Assembly: GCA_964036295.1 (NCBI GenBank)
Contig: OZ038462.1
Coordinates: forward strand, 13,812,440 to 13,876,439
Reading direction: 5' to 3'
DNA length: 64,000 bases
From: Plumapathes pennacea
Taxonomy: Eukaryota; Cnidaria; Anthozoa; Antipatharia; Myriopathidae
The translations under genes were made by a program, and so were the position numbers. Under the pieces are notes generated by a model that made no database searches, had not been told where the DNA came from, and was given only the letters and a program-made list of their open reading frames with translations. How positions within the stretch are numbered: position 1 is the first letter of the stretch; every line of letters begins with the position of its first letter. Shown one piece after another: positions 55,188 to 63,949 of the stretch.

Positions 55188-55784
55188 TCAAGAAGTTTTC
55201 GATTGCCGAAGAAGTTTCAAAAGTTCTTCTGTTAAGTCTCTCACGCTTTGCGATCTTTTTAGCGTTCCTCCCTTTTTTGGAACCTTAAGAATTTCGTTTC
55301 TTTGTGATTCATAATTATTTCGTTCGTCGTTCATTTTTCTAAACTCTTCCTCAGAAAAGTTTTTATCTGAAAGTGCCTTATTTACCATTTCATGAATGCT
55401 ACTAATTTTTGATTGACCAAGTGATATTAACTTTTCATAAATTTTTAATTTTCTAGCTGTTTCTTTATCAAGTGCAATAGTAACGAGAGATGTAGCTCCT
55501 AAAAGTGCTCCGACTCCGATGAGCGGAGCACCAACGACAACACCAAAACCAGTTCCTGAAACACCTGCTCCAGATACTGATAAAACAGGAGCGCCTGATG
55601 AGGAAAATATGTTTACTGTTCTTAACCTAGAATGTTTTTTTAATTTTTCGTTTCTCTTTTTGATATCAAGTTTCAAGTTCTCTTTCATCGTTTCGAGAAT
55701 TCTTGAGCAAACATTTAATCTGAAAGCGTTAGAATCCTTTGGAATATCCGGGTACAATCTTTCTTTTGTAATAACTTCACTCAT
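55188..55784 (-). CDS. Glycine-rich membrane companion protein
   Basis: I choose the second Met (MSEVITKERL), which places TTTAAA 31 nt upstream, as in other genes; 198 codons. N-terminal basic helix, then a Gly/Val/Ala hydrophobic stretch (residues about 68-100, GTGFGVVVGAPLIGVGALLG), then a helical region ending in LSDKNFSEEEFRKMNDE. It resembles proteins I recall beside Polinton capsid genes in cnidarians. Membrane-active virion protein is an inference from the hydrophobic segment. Intact; the copy-1 homolog is broken by a hairpin insertion. Confidence 0.65.
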   Translation of the reverse strand: MSEVITKERLYPDIPKDSNAFRLNVCSRILETMKENLKLDIKKRNEKLKKHSRLRTVNIFSSSGAPVLSVSGAGVSGTGFGVVVGAPLIGVGALLGATSLVTIALDKETARKLKIYEKLISLGQSKISSIHEMVNKALSDKNFSEEEFRKMNDERNNYESQRNEILKVPKKGGTLKRSQSVRDLTEELLKLLRQSKTS

Positions 55785-55815
55785 TTTGTTATCATTCATT
55801 TAATACTCTTTTAAA

Positions 55816-56247
55816 TTAATTCTCAGTGTGATGAATGATGACTTGTATGAATGACTCCCTTTTATCATCGTTTGATAAACTTTTATCTCTTAGAAAGAAA
55901 ATTTCAATTTCAAATTCATTTATTACGCTTTTTGATGGATTTACTGGAATCATTCTGATGGCTTTGTCGTTTTTGATAAGCAACATAGTTGTTGTTTGTC
56001 TAACTTTTTCTAAAATGCTGTCTGAATCAATGCTCTCGATGTTTGAAAAGTGAGAACCGTCGTCTATCAAATCACATTTTACTGCCATTGCTGACCTAAC
56101 GTAAGAGAAATCACAAAAGATTTCAAGAAACTTTGCTCCTTGAATTTGTTTAGAAAGTATTACTTTGGCTTTGACACCACCATCGCTTTTGATGGTTCTT
56201 CCTATTCCGGTGGAGGTTAATTTTAATAATAAATTTGTCTGATACAT
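55816..56247 (-). CDS. 143-aa Polinton-lineage protein
   Basis: Intact, starts MYQTNLLLKLTSTGIGR, preceded 29 nt upstream by TTTAAG. Predominantly beta-like alternation with no membrane segment; conserved end IEIFFLRDKSLSNDDKRESF. The C-terminal third also survives in copy 1. Size and composition would suit a single-jelly-roll minor capsid (penton-like) protein, but I see no diagnostic motif. Confidence 0.6.
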   Translation of the reverse strand: MYQTNLLLKLTSTGIGRTIKSDGGVKAKVILSKQIQGAKFLEIFCDFSYVRSAMAVKCDLIDDGSHFSNIESIDSDSILEKVRQTTTMLLIKNDKAIRMIPVNPSKSVINEFEIEIFFLRDKSLSNDDKRESFIQVIIHHTEN

Positions 56248-56255
56248 ATTTGCAA

Positions 56256-56985
56256 TTATTTTTTCTTATTCTTAAATTGTTCAATGACAAAAGTCACGAC
56301 GAGAAGAATTAGTAACCAAGCATGTTTAGAGAGAAAACCTATAGCCTCTCCAGCAGTTTTAAACAAAAAACTAACTATCGCTCCAACCATTCCAGGAAGA
56401 ATTTCAGCCAACTTTTTTCCAATCTCTTTGAGACCATTTCCAACACCTTTTGCCACCTTTGTCAATCCTGCTTTAAGATTTGATACGATGACACCAATAA
56501 TGGTTCCTACAGCTGCTAAAACACCAACAACTGATAAACCATATTTTTTGAAAATATATTTAACTTTTTCTTTGAGAGAAAGCCTTTCAAAAATTTGTTC
56601 ATTTTCTCCTTCTAATCTTTCGTTTTCTTGTTCTAATTCGTTTATTTGTTCTTCAATCCTTTCTCTATCTTCTGGATTATTGTTTATTTCTGCTCTTAGT
56701 TCTTCAATTGTTTCTTTGTTTTGTTTTATGGTAGCTTCGCTTTCTTTTCTTGCCTTGGCCACTTCTGCCCTTTGTTTTTCTATTTCTTCTTCTAGTTTTT
56801 TCCTATCTTTAGGCGAGGCTGACTTTTGCAACTTATTCTCAAGATTCTTAATTGAATCGTCTCTTCTTGAAACACGATTTCTCAATGATTCGATATCATC
56901 TGTTAATATTTTGATTTTTCTGTTCAAATTGTCGTTCCTTTCTTTTTCTTCTCTTAGTTCTTTTTCTTTTTTCTTATTTCATCCT
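56256..56985 (-). CDS. Coiled-coil membrane protein
   Basis: 223 codons from 56927, intact from there. Residues 1-120 are a long Glu/Lys/Arg coiled coil (KKLEEEIEKQRAEVAKARKE). The C-terminal part has two hydrophobic segments (YGLSVVGVLAAVGTIIGVIV and HAWLLILLVVTFVIEQF) separated by an amphipathic Gly/Lys-rich region. A better-placed ATG near 56982 is followed within two codons by a stop, so a frameshift may have trimmed the N-terminus. I recall close relatives in cnidarian genomes; no function known. Confidence 0.65.
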
Positions 56986-56999
56986 ATTTTTTGATTGTT

Positions 57000-57422
57000 T
57001 TAATCAATAATCTCTGTTGTTGTCTTTCCTAATGCGGCGAGTAGTGTTTTAGATGGGTTATTTCCTCGTTTCTCGTGTGTTAACGTTCCATCTTCGTTTA
57101 TGAAGAATTTTACAGAATTTTTTGAGGTTAACGAAACCCAATGTCTCCCAAATCGATCTTGATCATAATGTAACTTACTTAAATTAGCCTCTGGCCATAT
57201 CTGTTTTAAGAAATCTTCAGATTCTTTATTATTTCCTGGAGTATCAGGTAATAATAGATCTGTTTCTGAATCACCACCAAAGGATGTTTCATGTGTATCG
57301 TGATGATCGTAATGACTTAGAGGAGTATCTGTTCCTCTATTTGTCATTGGAATTTCTTCACCACCCTCATCTCCATCATGAGTACTAGGATCGAAAGGAT
57401 TTTCTGGATCTATTTCTGCCAT
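57000..57422 (-). CDS. Acidic 140-aa protein
   Basis: Intact. Residues 1-65 are acidic and low-complexity (DPENPFDPSTHDGDEGGEEI); the second half is folded-looking with W and F residues (DQDRFGRHWVSLTSKNSVKF). No family recognised. An ATTAAG-like motif is 37 nt upstream. Confidence 0.55.
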   Translation of the reverse strand: MAEIDPENPFDPSTHDGDEGGEEIPMTNRGTDTPLSHYDHHDTHETSFGGDSETDLLLPDTPGNNKESEDFLKQIWPEANLSKLHYDQDRFGRHWVSLTSKNSVKFFINEDGTLTHEKRGNNPSKTLLAALGKTTTEIID

Positions 57423-57459
57423 TTTTGTATGATTTTATTCATCACATGACAACATTAAG

Positions 57460-57879
57460 TCAATAAATTTTTGAAACACCATATGCTAAAACAGCTACAG
57501 TCAATCCTGTAAATATAATCTCTCGATTCTTTTGATCTTTGCTTGGAGAATAATAATCGTTGAAATTAGGTTCTTTCAAATTTGAAAATGATTCATTTGG
57601 ATGTGCTTCAGCATAAGCTTTTAACGCCTCGTCTTTGCTTCGAAAATTATATGAAGCGATGGATTTATCTCTTTCTCGTTGTTCTTGCCAAAGTTCTATT
57701 TTTCCCATTTTTTCTTTCCAATCGTTGTAATCTTTTTCATACTTTTCCATCGCCAAATTATGTCTTTTTCTTTCTTCGCCTTGGTCTTTTCCTGATAAAA
57801 ATTTTGCTAAATAACTACCTCCAATGAATGTTCCTGCGTTTAATATAGCTCCAATAGCGGACGTTAGAATTATTGCCAT
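57460..57879 (-). CDS. Small bitopic membrane protein
   Basis: 139 codons, intact. Hydrophobic N-terminus (ILTSAIGAILNAGTFIGGSY), charged helical middle with many Glu/Lys/Trp (EKYEKDYNDWKEKMGKIELW), then SKDQKNREIIFTGLTVAVLA as a C-terminal membrane segment. I recall similar LKEPxFxDxYxPSxxQK proteins in cnidarian Polintons. Confidence 0.6.
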   Translation of the reverse strand: MAIILTSAIGAILNAGTFIGGSYLAKFLSGKDQGEERKRHNLAMEKYEKDYNDWKEKMGKIELWQEQRERDKSIASYNFRSKDEALKAYAEAHPNESFSNLKEPNFNDYYSPSKDQKNREIIFTGLTVAVLAYGVSKIY

Positions 57880-57916
57880 TCTTTTTTAGAATGGTAATAA
57901 CAAAATGTTAAATTCT

Positions 57917-58158
57917 TTATGATAAAAATCCATAAGATAAAGCAATAAGTGTAAAAGAAGCGGCTATAACGTCAAGTTTTTCATCATATTTCTGATTTTC
58001 CTGACTCTTTTTTAATGCTTCCCACTCTTTTTTACTAACCTTGCTTCTATTTCTTCCATTTCTTCTACTGATTTTATTGATCCTCTTGCTAATATTTCTT
58101 CTACTGCTTCTATCTCTTTTTTTCTTCTATTTTTTCTATCGTTCCCATATTCACCATT
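57917..58158 (-). pseudogene. Tail-anchored small protein, frameshifted
   Basis: The C-terminal part (VSKKEWEALKKSQENQKYDE then an Ala/Leu hydrophobic end with Ser before the stop at 57917) is clear. Upstream, the Glu-rich segment (RGSIKSVEEMEEIEARLVKK) is in another frame and the start region contains stops. Related by its KSQENQ stretch to the gene at 58713-59078. Confidence 0.4.
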
Positions 58159-58171
58159 TTTTCTATTTCTT

Positions 58172-58387
58172 CTAACGCCTTTTTCCTTTTCTTGCTTGTT
58201 TTGCTTCCATTTCTTCCATTTCTTCTTCTATTGCCCTTAATCTTTCAAAACCCTCTCTTCCTTTCTTCTCAGGTTTCATTTCTTCAACTGGAGTTAATTT
58301 TACTTTACTTTTCATTAATTTAATTGTAATTTCATTTAGCGCTCTACCAAGCAAGTATCCATACATTAATGAAGTTATACATCCCAT
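58172..58387 (-). CDS. 71-aa membrane protein
   Basis: Intact. MGCITSLMYGYLLGRALNEI forms a short hydrophobic N-terminus (a possible myristoylation-type MGC start), followed by a charged helical tail (REGFERLRAIEEEMEEMEAK). CTTAAG is 31 nt upstream. Function unknown. Confidence 0.5.
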   Translation of the reverse strand: MGCITSLMYGYLLGRALNEITIKLMKSKVKLTPVEEMKPEKKGREGFERLRAIEEEMEEMEAKQARKGKRR

Positions 58388-58413
58388 TTTATTACTTTAT
58401 TTTATTTTATTTC

Positions 58414-58632
58414 TTAAGTTGGAATAATTTTTTGTTGAAAGAGATAATCTCTTGCATATATTGCAGCAATCATTACTCCTGTCCATTCGACAGCATTCAT
58501 TAAACTTGAAGAAGGATCTGAAGTTACTGCTTTTCTTAATGCTTTTTTCACAGCATATCCGATTCCTGCAGAAATCGCAACCAGAGCAACTGCCTCTTTC
58601 GCATTACTAACAAGTTTATTTTCACTACTCAT
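58414..58632 (-). CDS. 72-aa membrane protein
   Basis: Intact. Two weakly hydrophobic segments (AVALVAISAGIGYAVKKAL; AVEWTGVMIAAIYARDYLF). TTTAAG-type motif 29 nt upstream. Function unknown. Confidence 0.5.
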   Translation of the reverse strand: MSSENKLVSNAKEAVALVAISAGIGYAVKKALRKAVTSDPSSSLMNAVEWTGVMIAAIYARDYLFQQKIIPT

Positions 58633-58712
58633 TTTGAAAATACGATGTGTTAATCTTTAAGTCACTCCATATCAATGTTTTGTTGATTCTTAGGTTTCTC
58701 AACTGGAGCTGA

Positions 58713-59078
58713 TTATTTTTCTTCATTTGTCTCAACAGGTTTTTTCACAACCATTTCATGTTTTACATTTTCTTCTGCTTTTGGTGGATAAAAAAATCTA
58801 TAACCGTGATAAATAACAAAACAAGAACCTATCAAACCAGCTGTCATTCGTAATCCATTGGTAACATCCAAGAAACTTAGAGGATTAACACTTTCATTAT
58901 TTTTCTGATTTTCCTGACTCTTTCTTAATGCTTCTCTTGCTTCCTTGTTCTTTTCTGCCAAGGCTTTACCAGCGGCGACTTTCTTTGGATCTTTTTTCTT
59001 CACAGGTTTCTTTTCGATGTCGGTTGGAACATTTGTTATTTGGTCCACTTTTTCTGTATTTTCTGTATTTTCTGACAT
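58713..59078 (-). CDS. Lys/Glu-rich protein with one membrane segment
   Basis: 121 codons, intact. The first 75 residues are highly charged (KPVKKKDPKKVAAGKALAEK), then a membrane segment (GLRMTAGLIGSCFVIYHGYR) and a short basic/acidic tail. CTTAAG lies 29 nt upstream of the ATG. Function unknown. Confidence 0.55.
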   Translation of the reverse strand: MSENTENTEKVDQITNVPTDIEKKPVKKKDPKKVAAGKALAEKNKEAREALRKSQENQKNNESVNPLSFLDVTNGLRMTAGLIGSCFVIYHGYRFFYPPKAEENVKHEMVVKKPVETNEEK

Positions 59079-59101
59079 TTTTATGAAATCGCTTGCAAAT
59101 T

Positions 59102-59107
59102 CTTAAG
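59102..59107 (-). promoter_or_regulatory. Putative core-promoter motif CTTAAG
   Basis: 29 nt upstream of the start at 59078; part of the series of equally placed motifs in this element. Confidence 0.45.
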
Positions 59108-59157
59108 TCATGTTAGCATTTTGTTAGAAAAATTCTAACAAAATAGAAATACGTTTA

Positions 59158-59544
59158 TTATTTATTTATTTCAACATTTGTTGATTTTTCATTTTCATCT
59201 TTTGTAAATACGACATGTTTTGCAATATCACAAGCAACTTTCAAAAAAGCTACAACGTCTCCATATTCCTCAAAAACGTTTGACGCATATCTTCCAATTC
59301 TTCTTCCTAATTGTCTATTATCTAACAAATCTTTCTTCAAAGACTCTTCGTCACCAAAAGTGAGAAAATACGAAAGTCCTTTGACAACTCCTTCAACAAA
59401 TACCCCCATTCCATCTTTCATTAATTCTTGACCAGATTTTTCTTCATAAATTTTGAATAAAGATTCTATTTTAGAATCTTTCATCTTTCTAATGCCAACT
59501 GCACTTATGTTTTCTCCTACATATTTTTCCAAACCATCCAACAT
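59158..59544 (-). CDS. 128-aa protein of unknown function
   Basis: Intact, mainly helical, no membrane segment (LDGLEKYVGENISAVGIRKM, then EGVVKGLSYFLTFGDEESLK). No motif seen at the usual distance upstream, so the start is uncertain. Confidence 0.5.
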   Translation of the reverse strand: MLDGLEKYVGENISAVGIRKMKDSKIESLFKIYEEKSGQELMKDGMGVFVEGVVKGLSYFLTFGDEESLKKDLLDNRQLGRRIGRYASNVFEEYGDVVAFLKVACDIAKHVVFTKDENEKSTNVEINK

Positions 59545-59581
59545 GGCAACTGATGCAAGAATATCTCTTTTTCTAGATATT

Positions 59582-59731
59582 TCAATTTGTACCTGGATCT
59601 ACTTCAGGTTCCTTTTGTGATTCTTCTTTCTTTTTTCTTGGTTTTCTTTTTGGTTTTGGTTTTTCGACTGGAGTTGATTCTTCTTTTGTTTCGTTTTCTT
59701 CAAGATTGATATATTCATCTACAGTTTCCAT
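59582..59731 (-). CDS. 49-aa Lys/Pro-rich basic protein
   Basis: A short frame starting METVDEYINLEENETKEEST and continuing into a Lys/Arg/Pro-rich tract (PKPKRKPRKKKEESQKE). CTTAAG lies 26 nt upstream of the ATG, arguing that it is a real gene. The basic tract could bind DNA like viral core proteins; inference only. Confidence 0.45.
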   Translation of the reverse strand: METVDEYINLEENETKEESTPVEKPKPKRKPRKKKEESQKEPEVDPGTN

Positions 59732-59752
59732 TTTATTTTTGTAAATAAAATC

Positions 59753-60403
59753 TTAAGTAGTTTGAGGAATTTCAATATCATATGAATATGGATGGCGGAG
59801 ATAAAAACAAATTCTTGAGTGTTTTTTATCCTTTAAAATTTCACAAATATTTCTCTTATCATTATTATCAATTCCAGAACCAAAATTTTTGAAAAGGAAA
59901 TCTGTTCCATCAGATTCTGGATTATAAAATGTAATTATACATCCAAGATTTTCTCTGAATGGCTCTGCAATGCTTGTTAATTGTTGTGTTAAAACCCAAA
60001 CAGAAATTCCAATATGTCTTCCACTAAACGCAAGATCAATTAATTTACTGCTTCTCTTCTTTACATCTGCACTCATTGCACAATCATCGAGAATCAAAAG
60101 AACTTTCGTTTGTCTTCCGAGATCATCCATTTTATTATCGTGAAATAGATCAGCACATTTTTAAACACTCTTCAACTTCTTCAGATCACTCGCATTTGGC
60201 ATCATAACGAAAAAGCATTTGTCAAGATTGGCAAATCCTTCAAAAGTTTTGTTTGTTGCAAAAGTTCGACAAATCAATACGATAAAGTCGAATACATGTC
60301 TAAAAGGACCTCTCAAAAGATCAACCAAGTATTGTGTCTTTCCACAATTAGTCGGTCCAGTGATCAAACAATGAAATGGTACTTTTGATTTCATATTTTC
60401 CAT
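59753..60403 (-). pseudogene. FtsK/HerA-type packaging ATPase with an in-frame stop
   Basis: Starts at MENMKSKVPFHCL with TTTAAG 29 nt upstream. Walker A is LITGPTNCGKTQYLVDLL; Walker B is KVLLILDDCAM; the conserved Gln-containing motif is SVWVLTQQLTSIAEPFREN. A TAA at 60161-60163 splits the gene between Walker A and Walker B, both parts being in the same frame. This enzyme pumps genomes into capsids in Polintons/adintoviruses and NCLDV-like viruses. Apart from the stop it looks complete. Confidence 0.85.
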
Positions 60404-60442
60404 TTTTGAATATGAAATCATATATTTTTAAGTCTTGGAATC

Positions 60443-61673
60443 TTAAGAAGATGGTTGAATTCTCACGTCTTTTACTACTCCATCACTAACTAAAACTGCT
60501 GCATCAGATACAACAAAGACGTGACAATTTACAGTCGTAGAGGCAACTCCACCCATGTCAACAACCAATCTAACACCTTCTGACCTTCCAACCACGACTC
60601 CGTCACCATGAAGATTATTATCTGGTGTGGATCTTAAATCAACCCATAATGCAAACTTGTCATTATAAAAAGTCTATTTCCTTGAAGTGATCCTCAACAT
60701 AATCAAACCTTTTCAAACTCATTGGCCAAAGGTCCTCTCGTAAGATTCCGTTTGAAAATAACTTGTGTGGAACACCATTGATGGAAACTTTGATAGAATT
60801 AACTAAAGGGTTAACAAACTATTCAGCGTTCCTCTTTCCTGAATCAAAAGTCTTCAAAAAGAAAAGCATAATTCCTTTCATACAACTTCTTGGTGTATTT
60901 ACATGAAGATTAATTACAGATCCAGAACCAATATCAATTGATGGAATTGTTTTGAAATGATGAACAACCTCAAAGTAAAAAGTTCCACCACTTTGATAAA
61001 CGTTACTCGCTTGAAATGCCAAACTTTCATCTTTAATGGTTGAATATTCTAATTGTATTTCAGTCAACTCATAACCATGTTCTTTTGCATTATCTGAAGT
61101 GACGACTATTGCAGAAGCTTGAGATAGTTTTATTTCAAATCTCAAGTTTGAATTCAGTCCTCCTTGATAATAAACTCCATGATCGTCTAACACTGGGTGA
61201 GATAAAGGAATGTGATACCTTTTTTCATAAGTAATACTTGTTTGTTTCATTATCTTAGAATCACCAGATCCTTTCGCCATCGCCTTTCTCTTAGCTACAC
61301 TCATTATTCCTCTTGTTACATCTTTCTCACACATTAACATGTCATGATACCCATGAAAAATGTTATATTCATCTGTATCACAAATAGTTTTTCCGCCAAA
61401 TGTAATCTTCATGTTATTCACTAAATTTCTTGATACATTTTGAATGAGATGATTATCAGCATGCCCCTTTTCTACCTTTATTTTGAACCTCAAAAACATG
61501 CCCCTTAGAACAAATACCATGTTTTCATTTAATCTTGGTACATAAACATAAAGCGTTTCCCCAGGCTTAGCAGATGATGGTGTGAAAGTCGTTCTATGAA
61601 CTGTTCTTTCAGTTTTCATCGCCTTCGACAATTTCGGTTTCCTAGTTGGATTAAGTATTTCTGCAATTGACAT
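60443..61673 (-). pseudogene. Major capsid protein (double jelly-roll type), broken
   Basis: Start chosen at MSIAEILNPTRKPKLSK (61673), with the TTTAAA motif 33 nt upstream. The N-terminal half contains FLRFKIKVEKGHADNHLIQN and NNMKITFGGKTICDTDEYNI, which match my memory of a Polinton hexon lineage in cnidarians; the C-terminal region has the DKFALWVDLRS block. A stop at 60819-60821 interrupts the frame, and a frameshift follows near 60668. Expected product about 410 aa. The fold assignment is family knowledge, not visible directly. Confidence 0.7.
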
Positions 61674-61679
61674 ATTTAT

Positions 61680-61706
61680 CTTAAAACGTAATACCAAATC
61701 TTTAAA
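61680..61706. promoter_or_regulatory. Divergent promoter region between capsid and integrase
   Basis: Two interleaved hexamers in opposite orientation: CTTAAA (61680-61685) is 34 nt before the integrase ATG, and TTTAAA (61701-61706) is 33 nt before the capsid ATG. The 40-nt intergene thus holds one correctly spaced motif for each gene. Confidence 0.5.
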
Positions 61707-61713
61707 TTAAAAG

Positions 61714-62760
61714 ATGGAAAAGATTTATTACTCGTCAAAAGGATATTGGAAAGGACAATCAGCAATTAAAAAACTTTCTTCAGAAGCAAAAGTTAGCGTA
61801 GAAGAAGCTAAAAAATGGCTATCAAAACAAGCACTTTGGGAAATTTATAAATCTCCACCAAATTATGTTCCAAGACCACATTGGATTATTTCAAAACCAA
61901 ACGAAATTTATCAAGCCAATCTCTTATTTCTGATGATGGAAGATGGAAGAAAAACTTATAAATATGCTTTGGTTGTCATCGATATTGCTTCAAGATATGT
62001 TGATGTAGAGGCTTTGACGAGTAAGTCAAGTGATGAAGTATCAAACGCTTTCAAAAAAAATTATTCAAGACATCCAAGAAAGTTGAAATGGCCAAAGACT
62101 TTGATTGTTGATCCAGGAAGAGAATTCATGGGATCTGTAACAACTTTAATGAATGAAAAGAAAGTTGAAATTAAAAGATCAGAAGCCGGTAATCATAGAA
62201 CTCAAGCTTTCGTTGAGAGAGCAAACAAAACATTGGGAGAAAAAATATTTAGTCAACAATACGCTGACGAAATGTTAACTGAAGGCAGATCAACAAAGTG
62301 GGTGAAGAGATTGTCAAATATCGTTAGGTCAGTCAACACCCACGTCACTCGATTAACTGGTAAGAAAGCAATTAATGCTGCTTATCATGAAAAGAATGTT
62401 AAACAAAAAACAAAAAATTATTCTCGACCCGTTGGATTTGATTAAGAAAGACTTGATCCTGGTGAAAAAGTGAGATATTTACTTTCTCCTGGTGAGGAAG
62501 AAGGAGGAAGTGCGAGGAGAGCTACTGATCCTATATGGAGTACAAAAGTTTTTGAATTAAAGAAAACTGTAATTTCTAAAGATCAACCAGTTTTGTACTA
62601 TTTATACGATGGAACAAAAAGAGGATTTGTCAGAGAAGAATTACAAGTCATCCCAGAAGATACTGAATTACCTCCTAAGTTCGTGTTGAAACAATGCTTT
62701 AATAAATTAAACATCCTAAACAGCAGCAGCACCCGTAATTTTGTGATGACCGAGAGCTAA
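61714..62760 (+). pseudogene. Retroviral-type integrase with altered active site
   Basis: N-terminal helical region, then the rve core: the first acidic position reads EIYQANLLFLMM, Asn where the family has Asp; the second Asp is in LIVDPGREFMG and the Glu in QAFVERANKTLGEK. A TAA at 62443-62445 interrupts the frame before the conserved C-terminal domain (RYLLSPGEEEGGSARRATD), which continues in the same frame to 62760. Polinton integrase inserts the linear DNA. Both the Asn change and the stop predict loss of activity. The frame's end overlaps the polymerase gene antisense. Confidence 0.85.
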
Positions 62761-63949
62761 TGTGTCTATCCCATTTGGTAAAATGTGTCTTTTATCATCA
62801 TCAGCAGAAAGTGCAATTTTATTAACTCTTTGAGAAAATAGATTATGACCATAAGAACGTATTCTACCCATCTCTCTCATTTGCTGTTTTTTAGAAAATA
62901 AAACTTCTCTCATATGATCCATTCCAATCGTTTTCTTAACTACTTCCTTATTAATTCCTTTACATTTGCTATCATCTTTTAATTCCAAAGATATTCCATA
63001 CAACTTAGCTCTCAAACCAACAAACTCAAAAATCTCAACACCATTTGTTTCGTCTTTAAACATTCCAAGTACTTTTTTGTTCAAACCAGATGGAATACCA
63101 CTTGGATGATCTTTTGAAATCTCACTAATGTCAAAATGTTTTTCACATCAGGAGTAATATCTTTATAAAAATCCTCTGTTTCAATTTCATAAGTCAAAGA
63201 ATCTGTGTCGGTGAATAAAAGCCTTGCTTTTTCATTGTACTTTTTCTTTATGTAACCATAATGAAAATCATACATGATCAATTTACTAAGATCAAGAATG
63301 GCCATTCCAAGGTAAATTGGCTTTTTGTAATAAGTTTTAGTTTTACCCATGTGAACGGCAATCAAATTTTCACTAAAAACTGTTCTCCCTTGATAATTAG
63401 ACTTTTTGACTAACTTAAAAAATTGTGATTCATGAGTCGTAAGTCGAATATCTACTCTATTTCAAATATTTTCCATAGTCTTTCCAAAAAGAGAATTGTT
63501 CATTAGTTTGTAAAAGTTTTTCTCAAACTTCGTCTTCCCAGCCATTCTCATCTTTGTGTTAAATAAAATGTAATCTTTCATGAAATCTTTTTCATCATAG
63601 GTGATCATTCTGTGTACCTTTTTAATCTTCAAACCCATTTTCTGATAATATTTCAATAACTCATGATGAAGCACATATCTCTCTTTGTCATAAAATGTAG
63701 AGACAAGTTTTTCAACTTTGTTTATTTTTCTTCTTTCTGGTGCTAATGGGTAATCATTGTGAAGATCATGTAACTCTTTTGGATCTTCCAAATCAACCTC
63801 AAGAATTGACGGAGGAATTTTCTTCAAGGCTCTACTCTTTTTAATATTATCATTCATCTCATCTACAATATCTTGTTATACCCACTCAAAGTTTGAATAC
63901 GGCATCTTTTTTGACATAGCTAATCCATAAAGATTATTTGCATCCAATT
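62716..63949 (-). pseudogene. Protein-primed family B DNA polymerase, C-terminal part
   Basis: Motif A (LDANNLYGLAMSKKMP) lies near 63910-63948, motif B (LMNNSLFGKTMEN) near 63470-63510 and motif C (LLFTDTDSLTYEIET) near 63190-63230. Lesions: TAA 63876-63878, TGA 63462-63464 and a frameshift near 63081-63120. The gene is cut off at about 63949 by unrelated sequence, so exonuclease and priming domains are absent. It aligns with 8345-9928 of copy 1 and shows the same integrase-polymerase convergence. Confidence 0.85.

Larger units (their letters stand above)
51940..63949. mobile_element. Polinton-like element copy 2 (nearly complete gene set)
   Basis: A 12-kb AT-rich block. Plus strand: Cys/His repeat protein, a second small gene, and integrase. 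Minus strand: ~500-aa unknown, glycine-rich membrane protein, 143-aa protein, coiled-coil membrane protein, several small proteins, packaging ATPase, capsid and polymerase. The combination of protein-primed polymerase, retroviral-type integrase, FtsK/HerA-type ATPase and double-jelly-roll-like capsid defines Polintons/adintoviruses. The right side is cut in the polymerase gene near 63949; terminal repeats were not found. Single stops or frameshifts occur in most core genes. Confidence 0.88.

Noticed and set aside
56284-56994. Plus-strand frame of 236 codons
   Set aside because: Antisense shadow of the coiled-coil protein gene; Ser/Phe/Leu-rich composition is the complement of Glu/Lys codons.
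60131-60160. Separate gene start for the second half of the ATPase (TTTAAA-like sequence upstream of MDDLGRQ)
   Set aside because: The two halves are in the same frame and hold Walker A and Walker B of one domain; a single stop is simpler, although the motif is noted.
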